The translations under genes and the position numbers were made by a program. This document shows, piece by piece, positions 1 through 10,211 of a DNA stretch of 64,000 nucleotides. Each line of letters starts with the position of its first letter. The first letter of the stretch is position 1. This DNA comes from Magicicada septendecula (lineage: Eukaryota; Arthropoda; Insecta; Hemiptera; Cicadidae), in contig JAWRYS010000684.1 in NCBI GenBank assembly GCA_034769895.1, positions 806,001-870,000 on the forward strand, written 5' to 3'. A model generated the notes under the pieces. The model saw only the letters and a list, made by a program, of their open reading frames with translations. It made no database searches and was not told the DNA's origin.

Positions 1-3000
1 TGAACACCGTTTGAAGAATGGTATTATTTAGTTAAGGGATTAAAACTTTTATCTCAAGATTAATGTTACAACGTATGATTTTAGAAATTACTGTTTACAT
101 TTATTTTTTTTTACTTAAAGCTTAGAAAAGATTATTGTATTTTGAAAAGTCTCTGGCATGTATGAAAAGTTATATTTTAAATGTACATAATTCTCGGTAG
201 GCAAGCCACCGAGTCACCTCTTAAATACGCTTTTGCTGTCCGTGTCCTGGGGCGTGAATCTTCGGAACTCTGGTAGTCGGGGTAGTCATCCGGGTCGTGT
301 TTCCGGTGAAAGTCTTCTAGGTGTATTAATGAGGAGATGGATGTTATGCTGCGTGAAGTCGGGTTGATCCTCGGCGGTTCTGGTAAGTGTTGTATAGGTG
401 GTAGTCGTCCGGATATGCAGTTGAGCACGTCACATATTCACTGGTAGAGTAGTACTGGAGTTGGTATCTTCTTTCCTTTTTGTTTTTACATTACTATCTG
501 AATTACATCACTCGAACAATATTCGAGAGATCGTCTTTTAATTAACTTGAGACATCACCTTATATACGAGTTCTTTTTTTCTTATAACCACATTTCTTTA
601 ACAAATTCCTCACTACATCTTATATATAAATATATCTAGCTCTCCACGTTTTTAGTGGTAGCTAACAGGCATTTAAAAACTTAATACAAACATTTTTTTG
701 AAGAGCCCTCGCTTGGAGGTGTTTACAGTCTGAACGCCGCATCGTAACTCTTGCATTGCTACAACAGGTAGATTGCAACGACGCGGAGTAAGTACTCCGC
801 CATAATATAGTTCCAACTTTTTATTAAAATATACATTCTTATAGTCAGACAAAATAAACTATGTAGACTTATCTTGTTTACAGAGCTTTAAATTATTAAT
901 TATTTACATTACGATTTTCAGATATTTCTAAGTTACAGCCGGTTCGCTATGCACGTTGTGTCCGGAATTGGCAGGTCAACGCATGATAATTTACTAAAGG
1001 GTTAACTGTATTATTCTCAACTTTTTATATTACGATTTTTTTTATTACTTATTTAGTTAGATTTTCTTAATTTAATTCTCATAACTATTATGAGTTAGTT
1101 CAGGGGTATTTTGTTTAATCGTGCGATTTAAAGTACTTCCTTGCTTTCCATATTTTTTTTTATATTTTTATTATTAATATTTTTTTATTACCATTTAAAT
1201 CGTCACATACTCCGCCGCCTAAAATCGACATGGGGAATTTTAATAATGAAAATTCGAAAGTGGGGTACTGGGAGTATGCTTGCCGTTACTGTGTGAAGTT
1301 AAATTTAGTACACGATTTGTTTTCTCTATCTCTCTTGAAATTTATTTATTTCTTGTCTTGTTCTCATTCGTGAAATTCCCTTTATCTCGTTTCTTAATAC
1401 GCTAACTTAGATTTTAATTCTTAATACTAATTTCCGTAACTCACAATATCGTGGCCCGACTGACATCGGCTTACTCTAACTACATCAGTTAGCTTTCAGC
1501 ACTCTCTAATGATTACCTTGGCACACTCTAACTATATCAGTTAGCTTTCTGCACCATAATTACCCTTTTCAGTCGGCGCCGTTGTGACTATGTTACGTTA
1601 CATATATAATTCTTAATTACCTCTAATATAACCTAAAGCGGATCCCATACTCCACTTTAGATTATTTGTAATCCTAATTTCTTACGCTACTGAGAGAAGC
1701 GGAATTTCAGGAAGATAATTTTTATTTACTTTTAACTACCATCAGTTACAAACTATGCGAGGGGACACACTTTACACAGGTGCATTGTATTATACACGCG
1801 GTGGTTTACTTCGGTACCAGTACATAACAATAGGGGGAGGGTGGCTGCTTACTACATTTCTCAACACGCTTTATTGTTCTCGAACAGGCCACGACCGGTT
1901 GTTTACACTATTCAACCACACTTTTATTATTATTTTCTTTTTGGTCTCTTTCTAAGAAACTTACCTTTTTCTTTATTTATTTATTATTTACTTTGGGGGA
2001 GATTTAAGAAACTTACTTAGAATTATTTCCTATTGAATTACCATATTTATTTAGGACACTTTATTTACTTAGTTTTCAGTTTAGGTCAGTTTAAAAGTTT
2101 AATATTTGGGGCATGGGGTTTAACATTTTATCTAACAATGGAGGGTTAACTAAGTCATTTATTTATTTGAAATTTAAGTCACTATAAATACTTGCTCTAC
2201 TACACTATACACAATTATTGCCTACACGTTTTAGTACCTGGCAAACCATTAGCATGAGTAGTAAGAGAATTACCTCTCTTCTAAGAGAAAGACATAAATT
2301 CCACACAGACATCATTGTAATGTCAACGATCAGCTGTTCGCTGGAATGTAGGTCACAGTAGTTTTCTTCAAACAATGGCATACTTGTTGTATTCGTGGGA
2401 ACGCGAGAAACACACTTGGGTGTTGTTCTATATAACAATAGCTCACGGCTATCCTTATCGACCGGTTTCTACTGGGGAAGCCAGTTTCAACAAGGGGCGA
2501 GTCCGATGCAATGATACACGCTTTACAAGTTACACCCCGTAATAAGCTGAATTTAGTTATTTATTGTCTTATGTTCTAATTTTAATTTCTGTAATTTTTT
2601 TTTTTTTTTTTTTTTTTTTTTTGTAGTAACAAAATTAATTTACGAATTTATTTACACGTAATTAACCTGGTCTACTTTAGTCAAGAGTTTATATATTTCA
2701 CCGTGACGACAGACATACAATGCAGGCATATTCAGGAAACTACAGGTCTTGAATTGTCGCAATATAAACCTGTTAAAGACTGAACAGTTTGACAAGCACT
2801 AAAATTCATGTACGTACTTGCATTGGTGTAATACAATGATAGTTTGTATTATTTTGGGTATCTTAATTAAATTATACGCAAGTTCGTCCGTAATCTTATA
2901 CAAAATAAATTCACAATTGTCAATTAATATAGTGTAAAAATCTAGTAATGGTAGCGACAGTATTAACCGCTAATACATGAAATACATTATGTAATTTAAT

Positions 3001-3538
3001 ATTAACATGAAATACATTAACTGAGTGCATAGATCGGCAGAGAGTTATCTATTTTATTTTACTACGTAACAATTATTTTACACGCGCAACTTTATACGTC
3101 ACGATGCTTACAAACCTTTTTTTTTAACTTTAGCAGAGTGGCGCAACTTTATTACGTTCCGGGCTACGTTATAAATCCAGGGAACCCGATATAATGGACG
3201 CTAGCCAATTATACAGGCTGCCTACGTTGTAACAAACTGAAAATCAACACAACACATAGAACAATAATATTTACTCTAATTATTAGGACACAAGGGAAGG
3301 TATTTTCACTGATTTATGCACTCACTTCAATCTGTAATAAGATGACATCTCTTTATTAACAAATTATATATATAGATCCCATTACATAAAAATTTTCTCA
3401 TATTGAAATAGTTAAAAGGGGTTTTCTGTCAAACAAGGGATCAAATTGATCATGTAATTTACCTCTGATCCGAGTCTCTTTAAATCTAGTAAAGACGTCT
3501 GAATTTTACTTTACTTATCAAAAGCTTGCATGATTACA
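1..3538. repeat. Macrosatellite unit 1 (3538 bp, class I/II mosaic)
   Basis: This is the longest unit. The extra length is mainly an uninterrupted run of 28 T at 2595-2622, against 12-16 T in most other copies. The left two thirds carry class I markers (ACTTACTTAG near 1995, AATATTTGGGG near 2101). By about 2310 the markers are class II (GACATCATTG, then TATATAACAATAG). The putative splice donor reads GCGAGT at 2497 instead of GTGAGT. The 12-bp palindrome found elsewhere is broken here (CTCTGATCCGAG, 3463-3474). The hairpin at 783-800 has loop AAGT instead of GAGT. No gene is supported. Confidence 0.98.
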
Positions 3539-6500
3539 TGAACACCGTTTGAAGAATGGTATTATTTAGTTAAGGGATTAAAACTTATATCTCAAGATTA
3601 ATGTTACAACGTATGATTTTAGAAATTACTGTTTACATTTCTTTTTGTTTTACTTAAAGCTTAGAGAATATTATTGTCTTTTGAAAAGTCTCTGGCATGT
3701 ATGAAAAGTTATATTTTAAATGCACATAATTCTCGGTAGGCAAGCCACCGAGTCCCCTCTTAAATACGCTTTTGCTGTCCGTGTCCTGGGGCGTGAATCT
3801 TCGGAACTCTGGTAGTCGGGGTAGTCATCCGGGTCGTGTTTCCGGTGAAAGTCTTCTAGGTGTATTAATGAGGAGATGGATGTTATGCTGCGTGAAGTCG
3901 GGTTGATCCTCGGCGGTTCTGGTAAGTGTTGTATAGGTGGTAGACGTCCGGATATGCAGTCGAGCACGTCACATATTCACTGGTAGAGTAGTACTGGAGT
4001 TGGTATCTTCTTTCCTTTTTGTTTTTACATTACTATCTGAATTACATCACTCGAACAATATTCGAGAGATCGTCTTTTAATTAAATTGAGACATCACCTT
4101 ATATACGAGTTCTTTTTTTTCTTATAACCACATTTCTTTAACAAATTCCTCACTACATCTTATATATAAATATAACTAGCTCTCCACGTTTTTAGTGGTA
4201 GCTAACACGCATTTAAAAACTTAATACAAACATTTTTTTGAAGAGCCCTCGCTTGGAGGTGTTTACAGTCTGAACGCCGCATCGTAACTCTTGCATTGCT
4301 ACAACAGGTAGATTGCAACGACGCGGAGTGAGTACTCCGCCATAATATAGTTCCAACTTTTTATTAAAATATACATTCTTATAGTCAGACAAAATAAACT
4401 ATGTAGACTTATCTTGTTTACAGGGCTTTAAATTATTAATTATTTACATTACGATTTTCAGATATTTCTAAGTTACAGCCGGTTCGCTATGCACGTTGTG
4501 TCCGGAATTGGCAGGTCAACGCATGATAATTTACTAAAGGGTTAACTGTATTATTCTCAACTGTTTACATTACGATTTTTTTTATTACTTATTTAGTTAG
4601 ATTTTCTTAATTTAATTCTCATAAATATTATGAGTTAGTTCAGGGGTATTTGGTTTAATCGTGCGATTTAACGTACTTCCTTGCTTTCCATTTTTTTTTA
4701 TACTTTTTTTATTAATATTTTTTTATTACCATTTAAATCGTCACATACTCCGCCGCTTAAAATCGACATGGGGAATTTTAATAAGGAAAATTCGAAAGTG
4801 GGGTACTGGGAGTATGCTTGCCGTTACTGTGTGAAGTTAAATTTAGTACACGATTTGTTTTCTCTATCTCTCTTGAAATTTATTTATTTCTTGTCTTGTT
4901 CTCATTCGTGAAATTCCCTTTATCTCGTTTCTTAATACGCTAACTTAGATTTTAATTCTTAATACTAATTTCCGTAACTCACAATATCGTGGCCCGACTG
5001 ACATCGGCTTACTCTAACTACATCAGTTAGCTTTCAGCACTCTCTAATGATTACCTTGGCACACTCTAACTATATCAGTTAGCTTTCTGCACCATCATTA
5101 CCCTTTTCAGTCGGCGCCGTTGTGACTATGTTACGTTACATATATAATTCTTAATTACCTCTAATATAACCTAAAGCGGATCCCATACTCCACTTCAGAT
5201 TATTTCTAATCCTAATTTCTTACGCTACTGAGAGAAGCGGAATTTCACGAAGATAATTTTTATTTACATTTAACTACCATCAGTTACAAACTATGCGAGG
5301 GGACACACTTTACACAGGTGCATTGTATTATACACGCGGTGGTTTACTTCGGTACCAGTACATAACAATAGGGGGAGGGTGGCTGCTTACTACATTTCTC
5401 AACACGCTTTATTGTTCTCGAACAGGCCACGACCGGTTGTTTACACTATTCAACCACACTTTTATTATTATTTTCTTTTTGGTCTCTTTCTAAGAAACTT
5501 ACCTTTTTCTTTATTTATTTATTATTTACTTTGGGGGAGATTTAAGAAACTTACTTAGAATTATTTCCTATTGAATTACCATATTTATTTAGGACACTTT
5601 ATTTACTTAGTTTTCAGTTTAGGTCAGTTTAAAAGTTTAATATTTGGGGCATGGGGTTTAACATTTTATCTAACAATGGAGGGTTAACTAAGTCATTTAT
5701 TTATTTGAAATTTAAGTCACTATAAATACTTGCTCTACTACACTATACACAATTATTGCCTACACGTTTTAGTACCTGGCAAACCATTAGCATGAGTAGT
5801 AAGAGAATTACCTCTCTTCTAAGAGAAAGACAAAAATTCCACACAGACGTCATTGTAATGTCAACGATCAGCTGTTCGCTGGAATGTAGGTCACAGTAGT
5901 TTTCTTCAAACAATGGCATACTTGTTGTATGCGTGGGAACGCGAGAAACACACTTGGGTGTTGTTCTATATATAAATAGCTCACGGCTATGTTTATCGAC
6001 CGGTTTCAACTGGGGAAGCCAGTTTCAACAAGGGGTGAGTCCGATGCAATGATACACGCTTTACGAGTTACACCCCGTAATAAGCTGAGTTTAGTTATTT
6101 ATTGTCTTACGTTCTAATTTTAATTTCTGTAATTATTATTTTTTTTTTTTGTAGTAACAAAATTAATTTACGAATTTATTTACACGTAATTAACCTGGTC
6201 TACTTTAGTCAAGAGTTTATATGTTTCACCGTGACGACAGACATACAATGCAGGCATATTCAGGAAACTACAGTTCTTGAATTGTCGCAATATAAACCTG
6301 TTAAAGACTGAACAGTTTGACAAGCACTAAAATTCATGTACGTACTTGCATTGGTGTAATACAATGATAGTTTGTATTATTTTGGGTATCTTAATTAAAT
6401 TATACGCAAGTTCGTCCGTAATCTTATACAAAATAAATTCACAATTGTCAATTAATATAGTGTAAAAATCTAGTAATGGTAGCGACAGTATTAACCGCTA

Positions 6501-7067
6501 ATACATGAAATACATTATGTAATTTAATATTAACATGAAATACATTAACTGAGTGCATAGATCGGCAGAGAGTTATCTATTTTATTTTACTACGTAACAA
6601 TTATTTTACACGCGCAACTTTATACGTCACGATGCTTACAAACCTTTTTTTTTTAACTTTAGCAGAGTGGCGCAACTTTATTACGTTCCGGGCTACGTTA
6701 TAAATCCAGGGAACACGATATAATGGACGCTAGCCAATTATACAGGCTGCCTACGTTGTACCAAACTGAAAATCAACACAACACATAGAACAATAATATT
6801 TACTCTAATTATTAGGACACAAGGGAAGGTATTTTCACTGATTTATGCACTCACTTCAATCTGTAATAAGATGACATCTCTTTATTAACAAATTATATAT
6901 ATAGATCCCATTATATAAAAATTTTCTCATATTGAAATAGTTAAAAGGGGTTTTCTGTCAAACAAGGGATCAAATTGATCATGTAATTTACCTCGGATCC
7001 GAGTCTCTTTAAATCTAGTAAAGACGTCTGAATTTTATTTTACTTATCAAAAGCTTGCATGATTACA
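3539..7067. repeat. Macrosatellite unit 2 (3529 bp, class I)
   Basis: Class I unit with the full TATATATAAATAG box near 5966-5979. Private changes in its minus-strand 83-codon frame (3716-3967) replace residues 3 (N to D) and 82 (Y to C). The loop of the CTCATAA/TTATGAG hairpin is ATA instead of CTA. Its 3' end carries TTATATAAAA (about 6911), a rare variant seen again only near 42.2 and 45.7 kb. Confidence 0.98.
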
Positions 7068-7244
7068 TGAACACCGTTTGAAGAATGGTATTATTTAGTT
7101 AAGGGATTAAAACTTATATCTCAAGATTAATGTTACAACGTATGATTTTAGAAATTACTGTTTACATTTCTTTTTGTTTTACTTAAAGCTTAGAGAAGAT
7201 TATTGTCTTTTAAAAAGTCTTTGGCATGTATGAAAAGTTATATT

Positions 7245-7496
7245 TTAAATGTACATAATTCTCGGTAGGCAAGCCACCGAGTCACCTCTTAAATACGCTT
7301 TTGCTGTCCGTGTCCTGGGGCGTGAATCTTCGGAACTCTGGTAGTCGGGGTAGTCATCCGGGTCGTGTTTCCGGTGAAAGTCTTCTAGGTGTATTAATGA
7401 GGAGATGGATGTTATGCTGCGTGAAGTCGGGTTGATCCTCGGCGGTTCTGGTAAGTGTTGTATAGGTGGTAGTCGTCCGGATATGCAGTTGAGCAC
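7245..7496 (-). other. Recurring 83-codon minus-strand frame in G+C-rich island (not shown to be a gene)
   Basis: The frame stays open in all 19 copies (3' ends on the plus strand at 177, 3716, 7245 and so on every 3.53 kb). The predicted product would be proline-rich at the start and acidic in the middle (DPDDYPDYQSSED); I do not recognise it. There is no ATG except two codons before the stop. The apparent start is GTG (7494-7496, CAC on the plus strand) and an in-frame TGA lies four codons upstream, so ordinary eukaryotic translation is unlikely. By eye 14 sites vary among copies, 7 silent and 7 replacing residues (N3D, I28V, T29A, D39N, D57N, Y82C, I83F). That is at most a weak silent-site excess. 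It may be a relic of a former exon or a chance open frame in G+C-rich DNA. Confidence 0.2.
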
Positions 7497-7578
7497 GTCA
7501 CATATTCACTGGTAGAGTAGTACTGGAGTTGGTATCTTCTTTCCTTTTTGTTTTTACATTACTATCTGAATTACATCA

Positions 7579-7595
7579 CTCGAACAATATTCGAG
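7579..7595. repeat. Perfect 6-bp stem-loop CTCGAA-CAATA-TTCGAG
   Basis: An inverted repeat with a 5-base loop, about 85 bases past the G+C-rich island. It is present in all units I checked, while the next bases vary (GAGAGATCG against GAGAGGTCG). It may be a protein site or a small cruciform; no function is implied. Confidence 0.5.
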
Positions 7596-7691
7596 AGGTC
7601 GTCTTTTAATTAACTTGATACATCACCTTATATACGAGTTCTTTTTTTTCTTATAACCACATTTCTTTAACAAATTCCTCACTACATCTTA

Positions 7692-7701
7692 TATATAAAT
7701 A
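7692..7701 (+). promoter_or_regulatory. TATA-like element TATATAAATA
   Basis: Matches a TATA box well and recurs in every unit; the base two positions before the A-rich end differs in unit 1. No downstream exon or start codon can be tied to it. In DNA this AT-rich such matches arise by chance, so it ranks below the similar element at 9498. Confidence 0.15.
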
Positions 7702-7804
7702 TAACTAGCTCTCCACGTTTTTAGTGGTAGCTAACACGCATTTAAAAACTTAATACAAACATTTTTTTGAAGAGCCCTCGCTTGGAGGTGTTTACAGTCT
7801 GAAC

Positions 7805-7869
7805 GCCGCATCGTAACTCTTGCATTGCTACAACAGGTAGATTGCAACGACGCGGAGTGAGTACTCCGC
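7805..7869. other. Structured G+C-rich tract with a perfect 7-bp hairpin
   Basis: GCGGAGT (7852-7858), a 4-base loop and ACTCCGC (7863-7869) form the strongest short hairpin of the unit. It is intact in all 18 copies of this region. The only change seen is in the loop (GAGT, or AAGT in unit 1 at 790-793). Upstream, TTGCA (7820-7824) can pair with TGCAA (7843-7847), and CCGC (7806-7809) could instead pair with GCGG (7852-7855), so two folds compete. It could be part of a structured RNA or a DNA cruciform. It matches no RNA family I recognise. Confidence 0.5.
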
Positions 7870-8146
7870 CATAATATAGTTCCAACTTTTTATTAAAATA
7901 TACATTCTTATAGTCAGACAAAATAAACTATGTAGACTTATCTTGTTTACAGGGCTTTAAATTATTAATTATTTACATTACGATTTTCAGATATTTCTAA
8001 GTTACAGCCGGTTCGCTATGCACGTTGAGTCCGGAATTGGAAGGTCAACGCATGATAATTTACTAAAGGGTTAACTGTATTATTCTCAACTGTTTACATT
8101 ACGATTTTTTTTATTACTTATTTACTTAGATTTTCTTAATTTAATT

Positions 8147-8163
8147 CTCATAACTATTATGAG
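8147..8163. repeat. 7-bp stem-loop CTCATAA-CTA-TTATGAG
   Basis: A perfect inverted repeat with a 3-base loop in most units. Units 6, 9 and 15 have CTCTTAA, which breaks one pair without compensation. Unit 2 has an altered loop. The uncompensated change argues against strong selection on pairing. Confidence 0.45.
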
Positions 8164-8204
8164 TTAGTTCAGGGGTATTTGGTTTAATCGTGCGATTTAA
8201 CGTA

Positions 8205-8262
8205 CTTCCTTGCTTTCCATTTTTTTTTTAATTTTTTTTTTATTAATATTTTTTTATTACCA
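8205..8262. repeat. T-rich low-complexity tract
   Basis: Two or three runs of 8-11 T separated by A/T-only bases. Run lengths differ between units (10 against 11 T in units 10 and 7; one T fewer in the last run in units 17 and 18). The variation shifts several short open frames and accounts for much of the unit length polymorphism. Confidence 0.8.
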
Positions 8263-8541
8263 TTTAAATCGTCACATACTCCGCCGCTTAAAATCGACAT
8301 GGGGAATTTTAATAAGGAAAATTCGAAAGTGGGGTACTGGGAGTATGCTTGCCGTTACTGTGTGAAGTTAAATTTAGTACACGATTTGTTTTCTCTATCT
8401 CTCTTGAAATTTATTTATTTCTTGTCTTGTTCTCATTCGTGAAATTCCCTTTATCTCGTTTCTTAATACGCTAACTTAGATTTTAATTCTTAATACAAAT
8501 TTCCGTAACTCACAATATCGTGGCCCGACTGACATCGGCTT

Positions 8542-8623
8542 ACTCTAACTACATCAGTTAGCTTTCAGCACTCTCTAATGATTACCTTGGCACACTCTAA
8601 CTATATCAGTTAGCTTTCTGCAC
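8542..8623. repeat. Pair of 30-bp direct repeats, each containing a CTAACT/AGTTAG stem-loop
   Basis: Two 30-base copies (8542-8571 and 8594-8623) start 52 bases apart and differ at 2 positions. Each contains CTAACT, a 5-base loop (ACATC or ATATC) and AGTTAG, a perfect 6-bp stem. In class II units the first stem has a mismatch (CTACCT); in units 5 and 8 the second loop is ATATG. A duplicated hairpin pair of fixed spacing suits a dimeric protein-binding site or an RNA motif, but no family is recognised. Confidence 0.6.
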
Positions 8624-8823
8624 CATCATTACCCTTTTCAGTCGGCGCCGTTGTGACTATGTTACGTTACATATATAATTCTTAATTACCTCTAATATAA
8701 CCTAAAGCGGATCCCATACTCCACTTCAGATTATTTCTAATCCTAATTTCTTACGCTACTGAGAGAAGCGGAAATTCACGAAGATAATTTTTATTTACAT
8801 ATAACTACCATCAGTTACAAACT

Positions 8824-9024
8824 ATGCGAGGGGACACACTTTACACAGGTGCATTGTATTATACACGCGGTGGTTTACTTCGGTACCAGTACATAACAAT
8901 AGTGGGAGGGTGGCTGCTTACTACATTTCTCAACACGCTTTATTGTTCTGGAACAGGCCACGATCGGTTGTTTACACTATTCAACCACACTTTTATTATT
9001 ATTTTCTTTTTGGTCTCTTTCTAA
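8824..9024 (+). other. Recurring 66-codon plus-strand frame (probably not coding)
   Basis: Begins with ATG in class I units only. Class II units have GTG and unit 15 has GAG. The hydrophobic C-terminal part (FIIIFFLVSF) simply reflects T-rich DNA. Residue changes among copies are radical: glycine to valine, leucine or tryptophan at one site, and R to G, Y to H and C to R elsewhere. The island is moderately G+C-rich, which explains the absence of stops. I do not regard it as a gene. Confidence 0.1.
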
Positions 9025-9497
9025 GAAACTTACCTTTTTCTTTATTTATTTATTATTTACTTTGGGGGAGATTTAAGAAACTTACTTAGAATTATTTCCT
9101 ATTGAATTACCATATTTATTTAGGACACTTTATTTACTTAGTTTTCAGTTTAGGTCAGTTTAAAAGTTTAATATTTGGGGCATGGGGTTTAACATTTTAT
9201 CTAACAATGGAGGGTTAACTAAGTCATTTATTTATTTGAAATTTAAGTCACTATAAATACTTGCTCTACTACACTATACACAATTATTGCCTACACGTTT
9301 TAGTACCTGGCAAACCATTAGCATGAGTAGTAAGAGAATTACCTCTCTTCTAAGAGAAAGACAAAAATTCCACACAGACGTCATTGTAATGTCAACGATC
9401 AGCTGTTCGCTGGAATGTAGGTCACAGTAGTTTTCTTCAAACAATGGCATACTTGTTGTATGCGTGGGAACGCGAGAAACACACTTGGGTGTTGTTC

Positions 9498-9510
9498 TAT
9501 ATATAAATAG
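9498..9510 (+). promoter_or_regulatory. Candidate RNA polymerase II TATA box
   Basis: TATATATAAATAG in units 2, 3, 4, 5, 8 and 14, and TATATAACAATAG in the other twelve complete units; both keep a TATATAA core. A start about 30 bases downstream would fall near 9528-9540, just before the hairpin AACTGG-GGAAG-CCAGTT and a GTGAGT donor at 9566. The order TATA, short exon, donor, branch point, T-run and acceptor is what makes this the best promoter candidate in the unit. The reading is inference from motif order only. Confidence 0.35.
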
Positions 9511-9565
9511 CTCACGGCTATCTTTATCGACCGGTTTCAACTGGGGAAGCCAGTTTCAACAAGGG

Positions 9566-9684
9566 GTGAGTCCGATGCAATGATACACGCTTTACAAGTT
9601 ACAACCCGTAATAAGCTGAGTTAGGTTATTTATTGTCTTACGTTCTAATTTTAATTTCTGTAATTATTTTTTTTTTTTTTGTAG
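9566..9684 (+). other. Candidate 119-bp spliceosomal intron in every unit
   Basis: The donor is AAGGG|GTGAGT (9566), a branch-like TTCTAAT lies at 9643-9649 about 36 bases before the end, and a run of 14 T leads into GTAG (9681-9684). All elements sit at the distances expected of a short invertebrate-type intron. The final GTAG begins in other units at 2623, 6151, 13213, 16748, 20272, 23799, 27333, 30857, 34383, 37912, 41438, 44965, 48498, 52027, 55556, 59081 and 62607. The T-run varies from about 10 to 28 T. Unit 1 has a GC donor (GCGAGT). Joining the flanks gives no long reading frame, so any product would be non-coding. Confidence 0.35.
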
Positions 9685-9961
9685 TAACAAAATTAATTTA
9701 CGAATTTATTTACACGTAATTAACCTGGTCTACTTTAGTCAAGAGTTTATATGTTTCACCGTGACGACAGACATACAATGCAGGCATATTCAGGAAACTA
9801 CAGTTCTTGAATTGTCGCAATATAAACCTGTTAAAGACTGAACAGTTTGACAAGCACTAAAATTCATGTACGTACTTGCATTGGTGTAATACAATGATAG
9901 TTTGTATTATTTTGGGTATCTTAATTAAATTATACGCAAGTTCGTCCGTAATCTTATACAA

Positions 9962-9967
9962 AATAAA
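9962..9967 (+). terminator. Candidate polyadenylation signal AATAAA
   Basis: Lies about 280 bases downstream of the candidate acceptor. With the TATA box it would define a transcript of roughly 0.45 kb before splicing. AATAAA is common in AT-rich DNA and another lies at 7922-7927, so weight comes only from its position. Confidence 0.2.
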
Positions 9968-10032
9968 TTCACAATTGTCAATTAATATAGTGTAAAAATC
10001 TAGTAATGGTAGCGACAGTATTAACCGCTAAT

Positions 10033-10077
10033 ACATGAAATACATTATGTAATTTAATATTAACATGAAATACATTA
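10033..10077. repeat. 15-bp direct repeat ACATGAAATACATTA, period 30
   Basis: Exact copies at 10033-10047 and 10063-10077. Between them is TACATTATGTA, a near-palindrome. Units 6, 9, 15, 16 and 17 alter the first copy to ATGATATAC and the base before the second to C. It looks like a small internal duplication inside the unit. Confidence 0.6.
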
Positions 10078-10141
10078 ACTGAGTGCATAGATCGGCAGAG
10101 AGTTATCTATTTTATTTTACTACGTAACAATTATTTTACAC

Positions 10142-10211
10142 GCGCAACTTTATACGTCACGATGCTTACAAACCTTTTTTTTTTAACTTTAGCAGAGTGG
10201 CGCAACTTTAT
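10142..10211. repeat. 12-bp direct repeat GCGCAACTTTAT, period 58
   Basis: Exact copies at 10142-10153 and 10200-10211, each followed by ACGT within a base or two, which suggests a degenerate local duplication. The second copy overlaps the tract that resembles initiator tRNA. Units 6 and 9 change the second copy's flank (TATAACG instead of TATTACG). Confidence 0.55.

Larger units (their letters stand above)
7451..7952 (+). other. Candidate plus-strand intron (GTAAGT ... TTTACAG)
   Basis: The G+C-rich island is followed on the plus strand by a consensus donor, TTCTG|GTAAGT (7451). An acceptor-like TCTTGTTTACAG ends at 7952 and a second, ACGATTTTCAG, ends at 7990. An AATAAA lies at 7922-7927, inside the proposed intron. 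The donor is present in every unit, but so is almost everything else, so conservation adds little. No transcript start or coding potential supports it. Confidence 0.2.

Noticed and set aside
1640..1645. Telomere-like CCTAA/TTAGG strings
   Set aside because: They are isolated single motifs with no tandem run, expected by chance in this composition.
8640..8655. Retroelement primer-binding site (GGCGCCGTTG resembles the tRNA-Asp-type site)
   Set aside because: Only ten bases match, no LTR pair flanks it, and there is no gag, protease, reverse transcriptase or integrase frame.
8824..9024. Recurring short open frames (66, 67-69, 77, 87-88 and 94 codons) as genes
   Set aside because: They start at TTG or GTG in most copies, change frame when T-runs vary, differ by radical replacements and encode low-complexity hydrophobic stretches from T-rich DNA.
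9681..9684. Poly-T run as the reverse-strand poly(A) tail of a retrocopy
   Set aside because: No target-site duplication or recognisable retrocopy body flanks it. The branch point, GTAG and donor upstream fit a polypyrimidine tract better.
7320..9897. Kinetoplast minicircle origin blocks (GGGCGT, CCCCGTA- and TTGGTGTA-like strings are all present in the unit)
   Set aside because: The strings are incomplete and lie more than 2 kb apart, whereas the three blocks of minicircles sit together within about 100 bp.
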